In this document: positions 26,012-36,214 of the stretch, one piece after another
Layout of the letters: the number at the start of each line of letters is the position of its first letter
How positions within the stretch are numbered: the stretch's first letter is position 1
Assembly (NCBI GenBank): GCA_002730975.1
Contig: PCBO01000004.1
Coordinates: 1 to 64,000, forward strand
Source: Opitutia bacterium
Lineage (GTDB): Bacteria > Verrucomicrobiota > Verrucomicrobiia > Opitutales > Seribacteraceae
Length of the DNA: 64,000 nucleotides
Direction: 5' to 3'
The notes under the pieces: generated by a model
Database searches by the model: none
Told to the model about the DNA's origin: nothing
Seen by the model: the letters and a program-made list of their open reading frames with translations, nothing else
Position numbers and translations under genes: made by a program

Positions 26012-28347
26012 CAGGGAAGGCCCTTTCTTCGGCGCAGAAACCACTCCGTCACAAAGCAGGAGAGAGCCAACATGAAAAATGGAGTTTGGTGCCAAACGGG
26101 GGAATGCAACGTCTCGGTCACGGGGACCCGCAGGGATGGAAGCATCTCGACAAAGTCATCGAGCTCGGAAAGCGTGAGGGTTCGACCACCCGTTTTGGAT
26201 GCCAGTTCCTCGAGGAGCGCTCGATTGGGGGCGAGGGAACGATATTCGGCGGCGGCAAAGTCAGTTGACCAGCCCGCTTGGCGAGTTCCCATGAGATTAC
26301 CCTTGGGGTCGCGTACCTCGGTCTCGGCTAAATATCCCCCGGTGGCCCGAGGTACGAATTGGGTGGCATAAACGCCCGCATTCTCGTCATCCGTCTCGGC
26401 AGTAAGCGGAATGAAGTCGGAGTCCCCCATGATTCGCACCTTAAAGGTAACCTTGGCGTCATCGAGAAGTTGGAACTGCTGGTTGCGGGCCGTCACGACC
26501 AGCTCCCGGCCAACTGCATCCGGAGATTTACCAACTGTCAACTCGATGAGCGCCGGAACATCGGCCACGAGCCAGCGAATCATTTGTCGCCACGCTTGGT
26601 TCATATCCTCATGATTTTCTGGATTGGCGAGACCCCATTTCCAAAAATCGCCAAGGAGCATCGCGGCCACCCGACCTCGGCCAAACTTGTGGGTGACGAT
26701 AGCGGGACGAGGCCCTCCCCCACCCTTTGTCTCGACGGTGGCCATGACGCTGGCGCCCGGTTTATTGCCGCGCACTTGATTGAGGGAGGAAAAGGTTGCC
26801 ATTTCGTCAAGACGATTCTTCTCGAGTTCCTCCTTGTCCCGCAGGCGCATCCATGGTTGAAGCCATCCGTCGCGGGTAAGGTCGATGCTAAGATTGTCGA
26901 GCGCACTAACCTTTCCTTGCAGATCGAGATAGACCGGAAGCATGCCACCGATGGGGGTGCGCTCGTACTTGCCCTGCCGAAAGGATTCCTGTCCACCGAG
27001 CATAAGTAAGCCGCCACCACGACGGTTGACGAACTCTTGAACCAGCGAATGCTGACGGGAGGTAAAGAACTTGGCCTCGAGGTCGTCGATGATGACGGCA
27101 TTGTAGGCAAAAAGTTCCTCAGGCGTGGAAGGAAATCCGGTTTTCAATTCGTCGGCGTCACGTGTATTCAGGCGGATCAAGACGGGCTTGTCGTACTCCT
27201 CGGCGTCCTGATCCTCATTCTTGAAACCGCGAAAGAGAGGATTGCTGCTTTCGCCGGTGCGGCCCTTGAAAGTGAACTTCGGTTCCTTCTTGGCGATACG
27301 AATAAGACCCACGAGAGCGACCTCGTCATCCTCATCTAGAGCCCTCTTAAGGAACTTGAATTCCCAGTTAGCCCGGCCCGAGACGTAGAGCACGCGATAA
27401 GGACCGGCGCCACGATCAACCACGACCACGCGCGAATTGTTAGCTTGCGTAGCTTCATCCGCCTTGCCCGATGCACTTACAGTAAAACGATAGAACAGGA
27501 TTCCGGGAACTGCGGGGCGTACTTGAAAACGAAAGCTCAGACTGGAGTCGGGTCCAGTGGCCGGCAAGGTTTGCCTCCGGGTTTTGGATGCAGATGAGCC
27601 GTTGGCTTCAAGCAACTCGAGCGTTGCAGTTATTTCCTCCCCCTCGCAACCATGCGCCTCAACCTGACCTACGATGGTCACGGGAGCATCCTCGAAAGCG
27701 GTTTGCGTGGCGGTTACTTTGCGCACGGCCAAATCACGTTCGGGCCCCCCCTTGCCGATGATTACGGGATAAACCGGCGGCAGGCCGGAAAAGTCGGGAA
27801 GACCAGCATCGAAGTCGGTGGCAACGCCATCGGTGAAGACCACGACACCGGCAAGCGGTTGTCCGCGAAAGCGACGGCCCAAGGTACGGAGGGACTCGCC
27901 CAAGCGGGAGGCGGCACCAACGAACTTCATGCCTTCGAAGTTAGCCAGATTGGCGAGACGGGTGTCGAAACGGTACCGCTTGAGCTCAAAATCATTGGCC
28001 AGCTTGGCCTGCCAGTTCTTACTTTTTGGCTCAAGGGCGTTCTGCAAGATTGCGCCCCGTGACCGGGATGCACCGGCATCGGTGAGGTTGAGCCCCTCGC
28101 TGGTGTCAGCGACCAAGGCGAGCAAGTTGCCTCCGGGTTTGGCCCTTTCCTCGGTGACCATCGGATCGACCAAGCAGAGCAACAAGAGAATGATTCCGAG
28201 AACCTTCAGCCCAATGCAAATCCTCCGGGTTTTAGGATCCGTCGGAGCCTTACGATAGGCCCACACGACGAAGCCAACGGTAACGACCAAAGCGAGAGCC
28301 ACGGGAAGCAGCCATTCTTTTCCCGAAAGGTAGAAGGATTCGTTCAT
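26011..28347 (-). CDS. membrane-anchored VWA/GATase1-like protein
   Basis: N- and C-terminal TM segments; LAGVVVFTDGVATDFDAG; GGGLLMLGGQESFRQGKYERTPIGGMLPVYLDL (GATase1-like); operon context. Confidence 0.7.
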   Translation of the reverse strand: MNESFYLSGKEWLLPVALALVVTVGFVVWAYRKAPTDPKTRRICIGLKVLGIILLLLCLVDPMVTEERAKPGGNLLALVADTSEGLNLTDAGASRSRGAILQNALEPKSKNWQAKLANDFELKRYRFDTRLANLANFEGMKFVGAASRLGESLRTLGRRFRGQPLAGVVVFTDGVATDFDAGLPDFSGLPPVYPVIIGKGGPERDLAVRKVTATQTAFEDAPVTIVGQVEAHGCEGEEITATLELLEANGSSASKTRRQTLPATGPDSSLSFRFQVRPAVPGILFYRFTVSASGKADEATQANNSRVVVVDRGAGPYRVLYVSGRANWEFKFLKRALDEDDEVALVGLIRIAKKEPKFTFKGRTGESSNPLFRGFKNEDQDAEEYDKPVLIRLNTRDADELKTGFPSTPEELFAYNAVIIDDLEAKFFTSRQHSLVQEFVNRRGGGLLMLGGQESFRQGKYERTPIGGMLPVYLDLQGKVSALDNLSIDLTRDGWLQPWMRLRDKEELEKNRLDEMATFSSLNQVRGNKPGASVMATVETKGGGGPRPAIVTHKFGRGRVAAMLLGDFWKWGLANPENHEDMNQAWRQMIRWLVADVPALIELTVGKSPDAVGRELVVTARNQQFQLLDDAKVTFKVRIMGDSDFIPLTAETDDENAGVYATQFVPRATGGYLAETEVRDPKGNLMGTRQAGWSTDFAAAEYRSLAPNRALLEELASKTGGRTLTLSELDDFVEMLPSLRVPVTETLHSPVWHQTPFFMLALSCFVTEWFLRRRKGLP

Positions 28348-28381
28348 GGGATGATTTCAAAGAACAGGTGGCAAAAGCCAT

Positions 28382-31300
28382 CTATTTTCCCTTGCCCAGT
28401 CGTTCGTAATAACGCCGCACAAGCTCATCGAACTTGCCGGGAACGGGATCGCGGTCGATGGGGACGAGGGCCTTATCCGAATTGAACTTAGCCAGTTCCT
28501 CCGCCAATTGCCTGCGAATCTCGTTGAGAGGCTTAAGAATATCCGCCTCCACCAGATCCCATGCCGGCTCCTTGCTGTATCGGCCAAATTCCTTCGCCAT
28601 CTTGCGAATATCCTCGCGCACTTGGCTCACTCGCTCGCGAATCTCGGGAAGGTCGACCGCCTCCTCCACGTCACGCAAACGATCCGTCCATTCTCGATTG
28701 TTGCCACCGGTTATGGGGTTGCCTCCCCTACCGTTTGAACCAAAGCCTTTCTCTAAAAATGACAACCGCCCGGGTTGGTCCGATTGGTTGCCGGGTTGTT
28801 TTCCCGGTTGGCCGGACTGCTGGCCAGGTTGATTACCTACTTGTTGCCCAGGTGGCTCTCCTGGTTGTTGCCCTCTTTGCCCCGGTTGCCTGGCAGCCTG
28901 TTGCCCGAGCTGGCCCTCCTGTCCGGCTTGGTTGCCTTGCTGCTGCGCCTGTTCCTGATCACCTTCACCTTCGGCTTGTTCGCCGGGGTTTCCCTGCGGA
29001 CTGCTACCCCTCCCTTTCTTTCCCGATGGGGACTCTGGATTCGGTTGGTCACCTTGGCCGGGGTTTCCCTTTTCGGCCACCTGTTCGTCCCTGCCGGTTT
29101 CCTGTCCTTTCTGACCCGAACCGCTCAGCTTGGTTTGACCGTCTTGTTCCCCGGTTGCCTCGGCCTTTTCGTTTTGCAGGGCCTCCTCCAATTCGCGCAA
29201 TTCGCGCTCGGCGAACTTCAAAGCCTCGGCCTCGTTTCCGAGTACGCTCTCGGCGGCTTTCTCGATACCCTTCTTGAGGTTGTCCAGCTTACGCTGGGAA
29301 CGATCGCCAAGAGTCTTGCTCGCCTTGCGAAAATCTCCCTCGCGAAGCCGATCGACGAGCTCTTGCTTCTCGGGTTCATTCTCCATGACTTCCTCAAGTG
29401 AGCGAAGAAAGGAATAGTCTCTCAAGGCATCTTCCTCCTCGCGAAGCAAAGTTGATGAGGCATCGAGCGATTTTTCCGTTTGGTCCTGATAAGCTTGTCT
29501 AAAGGACTGGTGGAGTTTTCGATTGAGGAGCGGTTCCGCCAATTCGGATTTCTCGACGACCTCCTTGACCTCCTTGAGCAAGCCCTCAAGCTTTTCTTTT
29601 TGTTGGTCGAATTGTTCGGCGATTTCTTTTTTGTCGTCCAGCGACTCGTCGGTCAGGGAACGTCGCTTTTCCTTGGCTTTGTCCTCTTTTGCAAGTTGCT
29701 CTCCGATCTCCCGCTGACGCTGAGAAAGCTCCCGAGCCTCCCTGCGCATGTCGCGGAGTTGCTCGGCAAATTTGTTTGAGGTCTTCTCTCGCAACTCGTC
29801 TCGCATCTCCTGCAAATCCTTCTCGACTCGAGTGCCCGAAGCGATGGCTTGGGAAAGCTGCCCTTTTTGCAATTGCTCGGAAGCCTTGTTCATTTCTTGA
29901 CGCGTTTGCTCAACCTTTCTCCGCTCCTGAGCCATCTCCGATCGATTTTCGGGCTTCTCCATACGCTGGTTGAGCTCATCGAGGTCGGCAATATTTCGGC
30001 GCTGTTCCTCGCGAAGGCGTTTCAGCTGGCGCTGAAGTTCTTCTTCCGTGAGCGGATCCTCGGCGGCCCGCAAGGCGTTCTCAACTTCCTTGAGCTTCTT
30101 GTTCAGATCATCCTGTCGTTGGGCAAGTTCCTTGAGACGACTCAACACCTGCAACTGTTCGCGTTCCTCGGAATTCTGCAGGCGTTGGGCTTGACTCTCG
30201 GTTTCGTAGCGGTCTTCCTCCTTACGCAGGTCCAATTCGTCCAACTGGCTCTGCGAGCGTTCACTACCGGGTTGTGGTTTGGACTGGCTTTTGCTCCGAC
30301 TACGGTTGACCTCGAACTCGTAGGCGAGCAATCGCAACAAGGCTTGATAGGCACTCTGTTCAGAGGCCAAGGCCGGCATCAGTTTCTCAACTCCCTCGGT
30401 CGACTCGGTTAAGAGGGCAACAGCCTTTTCCATATGGTCGGCGGCATCCTGAAGAAAATCCTTAGCCTTTTCACTTTCGGCTTTCTCAAGAAGTTCCATC
30501 GTTTGCTGAAGCGCCTGATACTGGCTCTCGACGAGTACGGGCGCATCCTTCGCCAAGCTAACGGGTTGGCGATGGAGTTTCCAAGTGGCGTTGATGATCT
30601 GCTTCTGCAGCTTTATCAGTTTCTCCACCTGCTGGCTGAGCCCTTGCTGCTGTTCTTTCTCTTCCTCAGAACTCTCGCCCACTTGGCCCTGTCGAAAGAT
30701 TTCCTCAAAAGGTCGCACTTCGGCGAAGAACATGTCGCTAAAAGAGCGACGAGGTTGACCATCTGGGCCCGTATCCTCGGCCCAGAAGAACCAGCTGACG
30801 AGTTGACCGGTTTCCACTTTCATCTCCTCGAGGGCGAGCAGATGCGAGGCAAGGGACTTGAGTTGACCGTCGACGACCTCGCCCAACTCGAATTCCTCCA
30901 CGGCACCGCCATCGAGATTATAGGATAAACCATGACGGAGCAGACCGAAGTCGTCCTCTATCTCCGCGGTGAAAGTAATTTCCTCCAAGGGTGATACCTC
31001 TCGGTCGCCGACCGGACTGACGATTCGAATCTTCGGTCCCTTGTTAGGGTAGACAACAATCTCTATCCGAGGAGAGATTTTGTTGGTTCGACCGGCGGCA
31101 TCGACAAGCTCCAATTTCCATTTACGCGTCTTGGTGAGTACCAGGGAAGGCAGTTCGACAAGCGGTTGCTCGGGGTGGACATCAAGCTCGACGCTCTCGT
31201 TGTGTTCTCCAACAAGACGAGCATCCACGACCTGTTTGTTGAGATGGAACCGATAGGTGAGTCGGGTGCCCTCCACGACGCTGAGGCGACGGGTATCCTC

Positions 31301-32197
31301 GATCGTCCGTTCGGGTATTCCGGTGTAAGCGGGATAGCTCAGCGTGGCGTCTGCCCGCTCGAGCTCGGGATACTCGAAAACGTTGACCGAGAAAACATCC
31401 GACTTCCGGCCATCGTACTCGACCTGATAGGCAAATGGCCCATCCACGCTCGAGAGGGTGGCCCCGTAGATGGGGTCCTCCAGATTCTTGACCAACATCA
31501 AGCGGCGAAACTGGCCATTCTGCGGAGTAACCAAAAGGGTGGCCTGGCCGGGGAAACCCGCACTGAAATGTGCCAGCACCGCCAGCGGACTACCGCGCTC
31601 GACCTCGGCATCACCCGGGTCCACCTTGTCGAGTCGAGCAAGTTTATTGCCAACCGGTTTTGCCTCTTCCTTTACCTGAGTTGCCGAAACACCTGAAAGA
31701 GTCGGCTGATCGACTTGGCTGAGAACGATGCAGAAAATCATGAGAAAAACCCAGGAACAGCACCGCAGCACACTAAGTTCCTTGGTAGGAACGGTCTTGG
31801 CGAAGCCTGTCTCGACAAAGGCGTCAGCCGCCTTGTTGATCACACGTTCCTGCAGGAAGTGAAACTTGCCCGTCTTCGGGTCGGGTTTCTGCTCGACAGC
31901 AGTGAGAAGCGTGGCGTGCAGCTCGGGATGCTTCTCTTCGATGTCACGGGCCACTTGCCGGTAGTCCACTTCGGATTGACGCCGATTGACAACAAGGACC
32001 CCAAGCGTTCCTGTGATCAAGATGAAGACGATCCAGGCAACCGTTTGCTCGGGCAAGATGAATCCGCTTGCGGAAAGCCCGAAAACCAAGCAAGCGACCA
32101 CCGCCATCAGTCCCCACCAAACTGCCATCGCGCGCCACTTCCGCCAAAGATATTGCCGTCGAACAACGGGTTTCAGATAAGGTTTTAGTCTTGTCAT
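28382..32197 (-). CDS. large DUF4175-like membrane protein with coiled coil and Gln/Gly/Pro-rich region
   Basis: Two N-terminal TM helices, long heptad-rich segments, QQPGEPPGQQVGNQPGQQSGQPGKQPGNQ low-complexity region; position in MoxR/DUF58/BatA operon. Confidence 0.65.
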   Translation of the reverse strand: MTRLKPYLKPVVRRQYLWRKWRAMAVWWGLMAVVACLVFGLSASGFILPEQTVAWIVFILITGTLGVLVVNRRQSEVDYRQVARDIEEKHPELHATLLTAVEQKPDPKTGKFHFLQERVINKAADAFVETGFAKTVPTKELSVLRCCSWVFLMIFCIVLSQVDQPTLSGVSATQVKEEAKPVGNKLARLDKVDPGDAEVERGSPLAVLAHFSAGFPGQATLLVTPQNGQFRRLMLVKNLEDPIYGATLSSVDGPFAYQVEYDGRKSDVFSVNVFEYPELERADATLSYPAYTGIPERTIEDTRRLSVVEGTRLTYRFHLNKQVVDARLVGEHNESVELDVHPEQPLVELPSLVLTKTRKWKLELVDAAGRTNKISPRIEIVVYPNKGPKIRIVSPVGDREVSPLEEITFTAEIEDDFGLLRHGLSYNLDGGAVEEFELGEVVDGQLKSLASHLLALEEMKVETGQLVSWFFWAEDTGPDGQPRRSFSDMFFAEVRPFEEIFRQGQVGESSEEEKEQQQGLSQQVEKLIKLQKQIINATWKLHRQPVSLAKDAPVLVESQYQALQQTMELLEKAESEKAKDFLQDAADHMEKAVALLTESTEGVEKLMPALASEQSAYQALLRLLAYEFEVNRSRSKSQSKPQPGSERSQSQLDELDLRKEEDRYETESQAQRLQNSEEREQLQVLSRLKELAQRQDDLNKKLKEVENALRAAEDPLTEEELQRQLKRLREEQRRNIADLDELNQRMEKPENRSEMAQERRKVEQTRQEMNKASEQLQKGQLSQAIASGTRVEKDLQEMRDELREKTSNKFAEQLRDMRREARELSQRQREIGEQLAKEDKAKEKRRSLTDESLDDKKEIAEQFDQQKEKLEGLLKEVKEVVEKSELAEPLLNRKLHQSFRQAYQDQTEKSLDASSTLLREEEDALRDYSFLRSLEEVMENEPEKQELVDRLREGDFRKASKTLGDRSQRKLDNLKKGIEKAAESVLGNEAEALKFAERELRELEEALQNEKAEATGEQDGQTKLSGSGQKGQETGRDEQVAEKGNPGQGDQPNPESPSGKKGRGSSPQGNPGEQAEGEGDQEQAQQQGNQAGQEGQLGQQAARQPGQRGQQPGEPPGQQVGNQPGQQSGQPGKQPGNQSDQPGRLSFLEKGFGSNGRGGNPITGGNNREWTDRLRDVEEAVDLPEIRERVSQVREDIRKMAKEFGRYSKEPAWDLVEADILKPLNEIRRQLAEELAKFNSDKALVPIDRDPVPGKFDELVRRYYERLGKGK

Positions 32198-34275
32198 ACC
32201 GATTCCTCAGTTTGGGCCACAAGGGCTGATCGACGCCAGGTGCGTCCACCCAACCAAGTTTCTGATATTGCCAGCAGAATCGCCCCGACTATCAGCCAAC
32301 GCCACATTTCTTGACGTTTCTCGAGCTGCTCGTCCAGCAAGACTTGCCTTCGGTCTTGGGAAAGCGCCACCTGCGCCATATCCCTCGAGGCAAGTGGAAG
32401 CGCCAGCCCTTCGAGTCGCTCCTCGGAGATAGGGGCAGTATGGCTTTCCGTAGGAGGTAGATTTACCGAAAAGGTGGCGTTTCGAGCACCCTTTAGAGAG
32501 TAGATGCCAGGTTGTTCCGCAAAAAACTCATCGACCGTACCCGACAACCGGATGGTGCCTGCAGGACCCTCCACTTCACGGCTCGCAGTATGTTCGGTAG
32601 AGACGTTGATAGGACGGCCCACAAGGTTAGTAGCCTTAAAGGGGGAGAAGATTCGTCCCATGTCCATCATTGAGTAAAGCAACGGCACGAACTTGCTGGA
32701 AAGGGCGAGCTGACTGTCGGCGGGATGCCACCCACTGGTCAGGACAAGAAGATGTCCGCGACCGATGGGCAAATCTATGAGCGCCGGCGAATCATCGTCA
32801 AAACGAACCAGGACACGGGAACCGGCTAAGCGGGCGGAATCGATTGTCCGATGCTTCCAAAAATGGATTTTCGTGAAATCGCCGAAGCGAGGCTCCTTAA
32901 ACGGCACGAACAACGGATGCTCGAAATCCAGACGCGTAAGCAAGGCGTACTCGTTTACCTTGGCCTCGTTCACCGGCACAGGGCCTGATGCCGCAAGGAC
33001 GCCCAAGGTGGAAGCGAGACCTTCGTTCTTCAACACCAACAGCACGGGATGACCGGACTCGCAGAAGGAACGAACTTCCTCGATCACGGCATCCGGCAGA
33101 GCCTCGGTCACGATTAGCAGACGATCATCGGGATGAATCAATTTTCCCGCCAAGGCATCGGGAGCATGAGCAAGCACCTCGACATGCTGCAGGCGCGTTT
33201 TGGAGAAAGCCCGCTCGAGGTAAAAACGCATGTGCTCGACATCATCGGGCTTCTCGTTGCCGACATAGTGAATGCGGATGGGCTCGGGTGCTTCCGGTAC
33301 GATAAAAAGTTGGTCATCGAAGGATTCGTCGTCACCGAGCAGAGCCAGACAGCAGTCCTTGCCGGAGGGTCGGCGAGGAGCCTTCACCGAGCGACTTTTG
33401 CCGGCAGGCAGGTACAGGTGAGTGACTCCGGTCATGTTTGAATCGTCGGGCTTGACCCAAGCCAAGCGAAATTGCTCCTGCGTGGCATCTTCGCTGTTAA
33501 CGACACGAACATGCAGAGGCGTATCACCATCGTTCGATTCCCGGGCGGGAGCGAGGGAAAGACCCGCGTTTCCGATAACATCCGGTGCCAATGGTTCCAT
33601 TGTGAGCTCCATACCCTCTGGCCATTCATGACCTTGCAGGCCATCCATTCGACTCCCTCTCTGCAAATCGCTCAGGACTACGATCCGCTTACGAGTCGCG
33701 GCATCGGTTTCATCTAGTATCTCGGCTGCCGTAAGGATCGCGTTGCCCAAGTGCGTGCCACCCCATCCGGGCTGGAGTCTACCCAAGGTTTCCCGAGCGA
33801 CGGCCGGTCGTTTTTCCTCAGGCAGGTCGTTCCATTGATCGAAGCGTAGCAAAGCCTTTGTCTCATCGCCGAAAGCCAGAATAGCGAGACTACCATCCGA
33901 TTTGGTTTTCTCGATCACCGTCTCAGCCTTTGCCATAGCCTTGGTCCAGAGCCCGTTCCGCTGCATGCTTGCGCTGACGTCGATCAACAGGACAGTTCGC
34001 TGTCTAGCATCTGGATCTTGGTCGGGAATAACGAGTTCCTTGAAGAATGGTCTGGCGAAAGCGAAGGCCAGCAAAGCCAGAAGAGTGCAGCGGAGCAACA
34101 GGAGGAGAATATCCTCGAGCCGACTCTTTTTGGTTAACCGGGGCGCTTCGGGGCGGAGGAACATGAGGGAGCTAAAAGTGAAGCGCTCGCGCGACTTACG
34201 TCTTAAAAGGTGAAAGAGGATGGGGCCGGCAATGGCCAGACCGCCCAGTAGGAACAATGGTGTGAGAAAACTCAT
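32194..34275 (-). CDS. BatA and VWA domain-containing protein
   Basis: MSFLTPLFLLGGLAIAGPILFHLLRRKSRERFTFSSLMFL (BatA N-terminus); VLLIDVSASMQRNG VWA MIDAS; C-terminal TM. Confidence 0.9.
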   Translation of the reverse strand: MSFLTPLFLLGGLAIAGPILFHLLRRKSRERFTFSSLMFLRPEAPRLTKKSRLEDILLLLLRCTLLALLAFAFARPFFKELVIPDQDPDARQRTVLLIDVSASMQRNGLWTKAMAKAETVIEKTKSDGSLAILAFGDETKALLRFDQWNDLPEEKRPAVARETLGRLQPGWGGTHLGNAILTAAEILDETDAATRKRIVVLSDLQRGSRMDGLQGHEWPEGMELTMEPLAPDVIGNAGLSLAPARESNDGDTPLHVRVVNSEDATQEQFRLAWVKPDDSNMTGVTHLYLPAGKSRSVKAPRRPSGKDCCLALLGDDESFDDQLFIVPEAPEPIRIHYVGNEKPDDVEHMRFYLERAFSKTRLQHVEVLAHAPDALAGKLIHPDDRLLIVTEALPDAVIEEVRSFCESGHPVLLVLKNEGLASTLGVLAASGPVPVNEAKVNEYALLTRLDFEHPLFVPFKEPRFGDFTKIHFWKHRTIDSARLAGSRVLVRFDDDSPALIDLPIGRGHLLVLTSGWHPADSQLALSSKFVPLLYSMMDMGRIFSPFKATNLVGRPINVSTEHTASREVEGPAGTIRLSGTVDEFFAEQPGIYSLKGARNATFSVNLPPTESHTAPISEERLEGLALPLASRDMAQVALSQDRRQVLLDEQLEKRQEMWRWLIVGAILLAISETWLGGRTWRRSALVAQTEESV

Positions 34276-35213
34276 CGATTGGCGTGGCGGCGGATGCTCT
34301 TGCCTCGACGCCGACGCTGTCTGAGGAAGTCGGACAACACACGATCCAGAGGCAGATCGGTGGTGACGGAAAGAAATTCCGCACCGAGTTTGTTACAGAT
34401 GGAGCGCAAGGAATCGCCGTGTTCCTCGAATCTGCCGAGGTACTTGCGACGGGCGGCAGCAGGATCAATAAAGAAATCGGACTCCGTCTCCACATCATGA
34501 AAGAGGAGGGCTTCGTTATAATCGAAATTCACCTCCTGAGGATCCAGCACTCGAAAGACGACCACGTCGTGACCAGTGGCGGTCAACCGGCCAAGTTGCC
34601 GTTCCAATTCATCAAGTGGAGTAAGCAGATCGGAAACGAGCACAATGAGGCCACGCTTGTTGACCAACTCGACGATCCGGCGAAGTGGCTTGGACAGATC
34701 GGTCGACTTCCCCCCCGCCGGCTTCTCGAGCGAAAGCATGAGTTGCCGCAAGTGACCCGGCCGATTTTTAGCGGGAAGATAGTCACGAATATTCTCGTCG
34801 AAGCTGAGCAAGCCGACAGCGTCTCCCTGCTGGAAGAGAAAATAGGCCAAGGTAGCAGCGAGGGTATGGGCATAGTCAGCCTTTGTCCAGTCGAGGGAGC
34901 CGAACGTCATGGAGCGGCTTTGGTCGAGCAATAGGTGACAGCGAAGGTTCGTCTCGTCCTCGAACTTCTTGATGTAGAACCGATCGCTGCGGGCGAGCAA
35001 ACGCCAATCGAGGTAGCGCGTATCGTCGCCGGGCACATACTGCCTGTACTCCGTGAACTCGGCGGAAAAACCGTGATAAGGACTCCGATGAATCCCGTTC
35101 CAAAAGCCCTGCACCACAACTTGAGAGCGCAATTCCAAGCTGCGAATCTGCATGAGGATGCGCGTATCGATAAACTCGGCTCGCCTGGGAGAAGACTGGA
35201 CCGATGGAGGCAT
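34272..35213 (-). CDS. DUF58 domain-containing protein
   Basis: GFWNGIHRSPYHGFSAEFTEYRQYVPGDDTRYLDWRLLARSDRFYIKKFEDETNLRCHLLLDQSRSM is a hallmark DUF58 segment. Confidence 0.95.
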   Translation of the reverse strand: MPPSVQSSPRRAEFIDTRILMQIRSLELRSQVVVQGFWNGIHRSPYHGFSAEFTEYRQYVPGDDTRYLDWRLLARSDRFYIKKFEDETNLRCHLLLDQSRSMTFGSLDWTKADYAHTLAATLAYFLFQQGDAVGLLSFDENIRDYLPAKNRPGHLRQLMLSLEKPAGGKSTDLSKPLRRIVELVNKRGLIVLVSDLLTPLDELERQLGRLTATGHDVVVFRVLDPQEVNFDYNEALLFHDVETESDFFIDPAAARRKYLGRFEEHGDSLRSICNKLGAEFLSVTTDLPLDRVLSDFLRQRRRRGKSIRRHANR

Positions 35214-36214
35214 TATTTGATTACGGGAGAGATGCTCTCCAATAGGTGCTTGATTACCTTTTCAGTAGTAATGCCTTCGGCTTCCGCCCTGTAGTTGACT
35301 AGGATGCGGTGACGGAGAACAGGTTGAGAGAGAGCCTGAACATCTTCCACGGTGACGTGGGTGTTGCCAAGCAGAAGGGCTCGAGCCTTGGCCCCGAGCA
35401 CAAGGAACTGGGCAGCCCTGAGTCCCGCACCCCAGTTGACCCACTCATTCACATACTCGAGCGATCCATCCTGATGGGGTCGACTAGCCGCCGCGAGACG
35501 CACCGCATAACGGGTAATATCTTCCGCCACGGGCATCTTTCGTACGAGCCGGATGAAACGAATCATGGTCGCGGCACTAAAGAGCGGTTTACCGGGTTTG
35601 GTCGGCTCGGCGGTAGTTTGGCGAACCACCTCCACCTCATCGTCCTCGGGCAAGTAGTCGATCACCACGTTGAACATGAATCGGTCGAGCTGTGCCTCGG
35701 GCAACGGGTAAGTGCCCTCCATCTCAATCGGATTCTGCGTGGCGAGCACGAAGAAGGGCTCGGGCAATGGATGTCGCTTACCTGCGGCAGTCACCTGATG
35801 CTCCTGCATGGCCTCCAGTAGGGCGGCCTGAGTTTTCGGAGGCGTTCGGTTGATCTCGTCGGCCAGAAGCATGTTAGCGAAGACGGGCCCGGGCACGAAG
35901 GTAAGTTGCCGCCCATTCGCCGTTTCGCTCAGCACCTCCGTTCCCGTGATGTCAGCAGGCATCAGGTCGGGTGTGAACTGTACTCTAGAAAACTCTAATT
36001 TCAGGATATGTGAAATCGACTTCACCAGCAAGGTCTTGGCCAATCCGGGAGCCCCCGTGATGAGGCAATGACCTCCGGCGAAGAGAGAGATGAGGATCTG
36101 CTCGATGACCTCGCTCTGACCGACGATGGTCTTGTCCAGTTCAGTCTTTATCTTCTGATAGCCCTCCTCGAGCTGCTTTACGGTTCTGGATTCGGTTGAG
36201 GTCTTGGTTTTCAT
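35213..36214 (-). CDS. MoxR-family AAA+ ATPase
   Basis: Start at MKTKTSTESRT; GAPGLAKTLLVKSI, LLADEINRTPPKTQAALLEAMQEHQVT, FVLATQNPIEMEGTYPLPEAQLDRFM. Confidence 0.95.
   Translation of the reverse strand: MKTKTSTESRTVKQLEEGYQKIKTELDKTIVGQSEVIEQILISLFAGGHCLITGAPGLAKTLLVKSISHILKLEFSRVQFTPDLMPADITGTEVLSETANGRQLTFVPGPVFANMLLADEINRTPPKTQAALLEAMQEHQVTAAGKRHPLPEPFFVLATQNPIEMEGTYPLPEAQLDRFMFNVVIDYLPEDDEVEVVRQTTAEPTKPGKPLFSAATMIRFIRLVRKMPVAEDITRYAVRLAAASRPHQDGSLEYVNEWVNWGAGLRAAQFLVLGAKARALLLGNTHVTVEDVQALSQPVLRHRILVNYRAEAEGITTEKVIKHLLESISPVIK

Noticed and set aside
28561-30928. Long plus-strand ORFs (28561..29277, 28775..29401, 29849..30412, 30434..30928)
   Set aside because: Antisense of the DUF4175-like gene; Leu-rich because the sense strand is Gln/Glu/Lys-rich.
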